Assembly (NCBI GenBank): GCA_035528895.1
Contig: DATKXS010000114.1
Span: 1-5,436, forward strand
Length of the DNA stretch: 5,436 nucleotides
Source: UBA8522 sp035528895
GTDB lineage: Bacteria > Acidobacteriota > Aminicenantia > Aminicenantales > UBA8522
Reading direction: 5' to 3'
Shown here: one piece after another, positions 4,315-5,436 of the stretch
Position numbering within the stretch: the stretch's first letter is position 1
How the letters are laid out: every line of letters starts with the position of its first letter
The notes under the pieces: generated by a model
The model's input: only the letters and a program-made list of their open reading frames with translations
Database searches by the model: none
What the model was told of the DNA's origin: nothing
Position numbers and translations under genes: made by a program

Positions 4315-5436
4315 TCAGTTTTTTTGCTTCTGGCTGCCTGAAGACCCCGAAGATTGAGAGTGTCCCGCTGAATGGGACGTGGAGCTTGTGGCTGAGGCAT
4401 TTCCGGACGATGCGGAGGATCCGCCCGAAGGCGAAAAGCCGCCCAGGCCTCCCATCGTCCGCATGGCCGGGCTGATCTGGCGCGACGACAGGCCGAGCTG
4501 AGCGCAGGCGACCTCGTTGGTCCGGCTGGAATAAGAAATCTCCACGCCGAGCCTGATCGCCGCCCTGATATCGGGATTCCAGTCCCGGAACCGGAAAGAC
4601 GGAGGAGCAGCCGCCTCCCTTTTGCCGGTTGCTGCGTCACTATGGAAATCCAGATCCCGCGGGGCCGGCGGCGCTGTTATCCGGGGATGTCTTGGCGAGG
4701 TCGCCGTCTGTGCCTTGAGATCGGCAACGGCGTGGCTGCGCTCGATTGTCAGCAGCGCGTCCCGGGAAACATCGGCCGACCGACGGGAGGAAGTGGTTCG
4801 GGCGGCTTGAGGGACCGCCTCGATCTCTTTAGCCAACCGCTCAAAAGAAATGGCCTTTTCTTGCCATCGGGAGGAAAGAAAATCCTGCTTCTTGACGATC
4901 ACTGAATATCGGGGAAGGCCTTCGAGCGAGTTCAGGAGAGCCTGGTCTCCCCGCTTCAACGCCGCCAGGGTGGCTTCCAAGGCTTTTTTCATTTCCTTGG
5001 GCATGGGGAGCGATGGTGAATCGCTCTTTTTCAATTGGTCCTTCCGGATACTATGGATGATGTCCTGGGGAGTTCGAGGGAATGGAATGTCCCGTCCCGA
5101 CGGATAGTTGGGGCCATAATAAGCACTCCAGGAAAATGGGCTCCAGAAGCTTTCGAACCCGAACATCCAATCATACAGATAGTACGGCCTCCAGCAATAC
5201 ATCCCGGAGTAGAAATCCCAGACCGCCCAGGCGGGAGCGAAAAGCGACCCGGGGAGCCACACCCAGCCCTTGCTCTTATCCCACATCCAGATGCCGAGAT
5301 GATAAGGGACCCAGCCCCAGGGCTCTGCGGGAACCCAGAACATCTCCCCGCCGCGGTTCGCCCAGCTTCCGTTGATATAGGGTTGCCAGGTTCCCCAGGG
5401 ATAACGCTGGTCGTTGAGATAGGGCCGCCAGACATA
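4315..5436 (-). CDS. Tryptophan-rich DUF6600-like protein with low-complexity Ser/Gly tail (partial, N-terminus outside window)
   Basis: The frame is open to the right edge, giving 373 residues; the first in-window Met (5343) is unlikely to be the true start because Trp-rich sequence continues upstream of it. In-window residues 1-110 are packed with aromatic motifs, such as YVWRPY, PWGTWQPY, FWVPAEPWGWVPYHLGIW, GWVWLPG and FAPAWAVW, matching the DUF6600 module found next to FecR-like domains in secreted proteins. The middle (about 110-325) is charged, without clear motifs, and probably partly helical. The last 45 residues (329-373) are Gly/Ser-rich and end in QKQKN, consistent with a disordered tail. 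Export or cell-surface location is inferred from the family; any signal peptide or FecR domain would lie off the window. The function is unknown. It lies 172 bases upstream of the TPR gene on the same strand. Confidence 0.75.
   Translation of the reverse strand, partial: YVWRPYLNDQRYPWGTWQPYINGSWANRGGEMFWVPAEPWGWVPYHLGIWMWDKSKGWVWLPGSLFAPAWAVWDFYSGMYCWRPYYLYDWMFGFESFWSPFSWSAYYGPNYPSGRDIPFPRTPQDIIHSIRKDQLKKSDSPSLPMPKEMKKALEATLAALKRGDQALLNSLEGLPRYSVIVKKQDFLSSRWQEKAISFERLAKEIEAVPQAARTTSSRRSADVSRDALLTIERSHAVADLKAQTATSPRHPRITAPPAPRDLDFHSDAATGKREAAAPPSFRFRDWNPDIRAAIRLGVEISYSSRTNEVACAQLGLSSRQISPAMRTMGGLGGFSPSGGSSASSGNASATSSTSHSAGHSQSSGSSGSQKQKN

Noticed and set aside
4143..4640. N-terminal extension of the TPR gene giving a 418-residue protein
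   Set aside because: The extra 166 residues are Arg/Pro/Ser-rich, overlap the coding end of the Trp-rich gene, and would bury a clear signal peptide that begins at 4142.
1..5436. CRISPR arrays, tRNA or rRNA genes, transposases
   Set aside because: No regularly spaced repeats, no tRNA-like cloverleaf or rRNA signature, and no recombinase or transposase motifs were seen.

Overview
The window (about 58% GC by eye, with one sharply AT-rich island near 1320-1405) looks like a chromosomal segment of an anaerobic, Gram-negative-type bacterium. The centrepiece, at 1422-3377, is a compact plus-strand operon: a MarR-type regulator, then hgcA (membrane corrinoid protein of mercury methylation), then hgcB (its 2x[4Fe-4S] ferredoxin partner). 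HgcA carries the diagnostic cap-helix motif NVWCAAGKG and a C-terminal five-helix membrane domain. HgcB carries two CxxCxxCxxxC clusters, the conserved GVGCA cysteine and a C-terminal cysteine. hgcAB marks potential methylmercury producers, a trait found in anaerobes scattered across many phyla. The DUF6600-like Trp-rich protein, the secreted ThuA-like protein, the TPR protein and the palindromic 'RSLRSLAMT'-type intergenic repeat together would suit a group such as Candidatus Aminicenantes. That placement is an inference from gene style, not something proved here.

Layout: 1-105 is the 3' end of an unidentified plus-strand ORF. 106-394 is intergenic and mostly filled by an imperfect palindromic repeat element (about 133-298). 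395-1186 encodes an exported ThuA-like protein. 1187-1421 is intergenic, holding a weak terminator candidate and then a strong AT-rich promoter whose -10 region is covered by a perfect 7-3-7 palindrome. 1422-1901 is marR, 1928-3091 hgcA and 3102-3377 hgcB, with gaps of only 26 and 10 bases. Two minus-strand genes converge on hgcB: a six-repeat TPR protein (3384-4142), ending six bases from hgcB with a small hairpin plus T-tract, and a Trp-rich DUF6600-like protein (4315 to beyond the right edge).

How it fits together: the MarR protein is the first gene of the operon and the palindrome sits on the only good promoter upstream, so autoregulation of marR-hgcA-hgcB is the simple reading. The regulator has three groups of cysteines (C30-C31-C38, C90, C149-C150) and HgcA has an extra N-terminal CxCxxxCC motif, so a thiophilic metal or metalloid (Hg, As) or redox signal is a reasonable but untested inducer. 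The previously reported hgcAB-linked regulators I know of are ArsR-like, so a MarR-type regulator with a visible operator is the most novel aspect of the window. The flanking ThuA, TPR and DUF6600 genes have no evident link to mercury chemistry.
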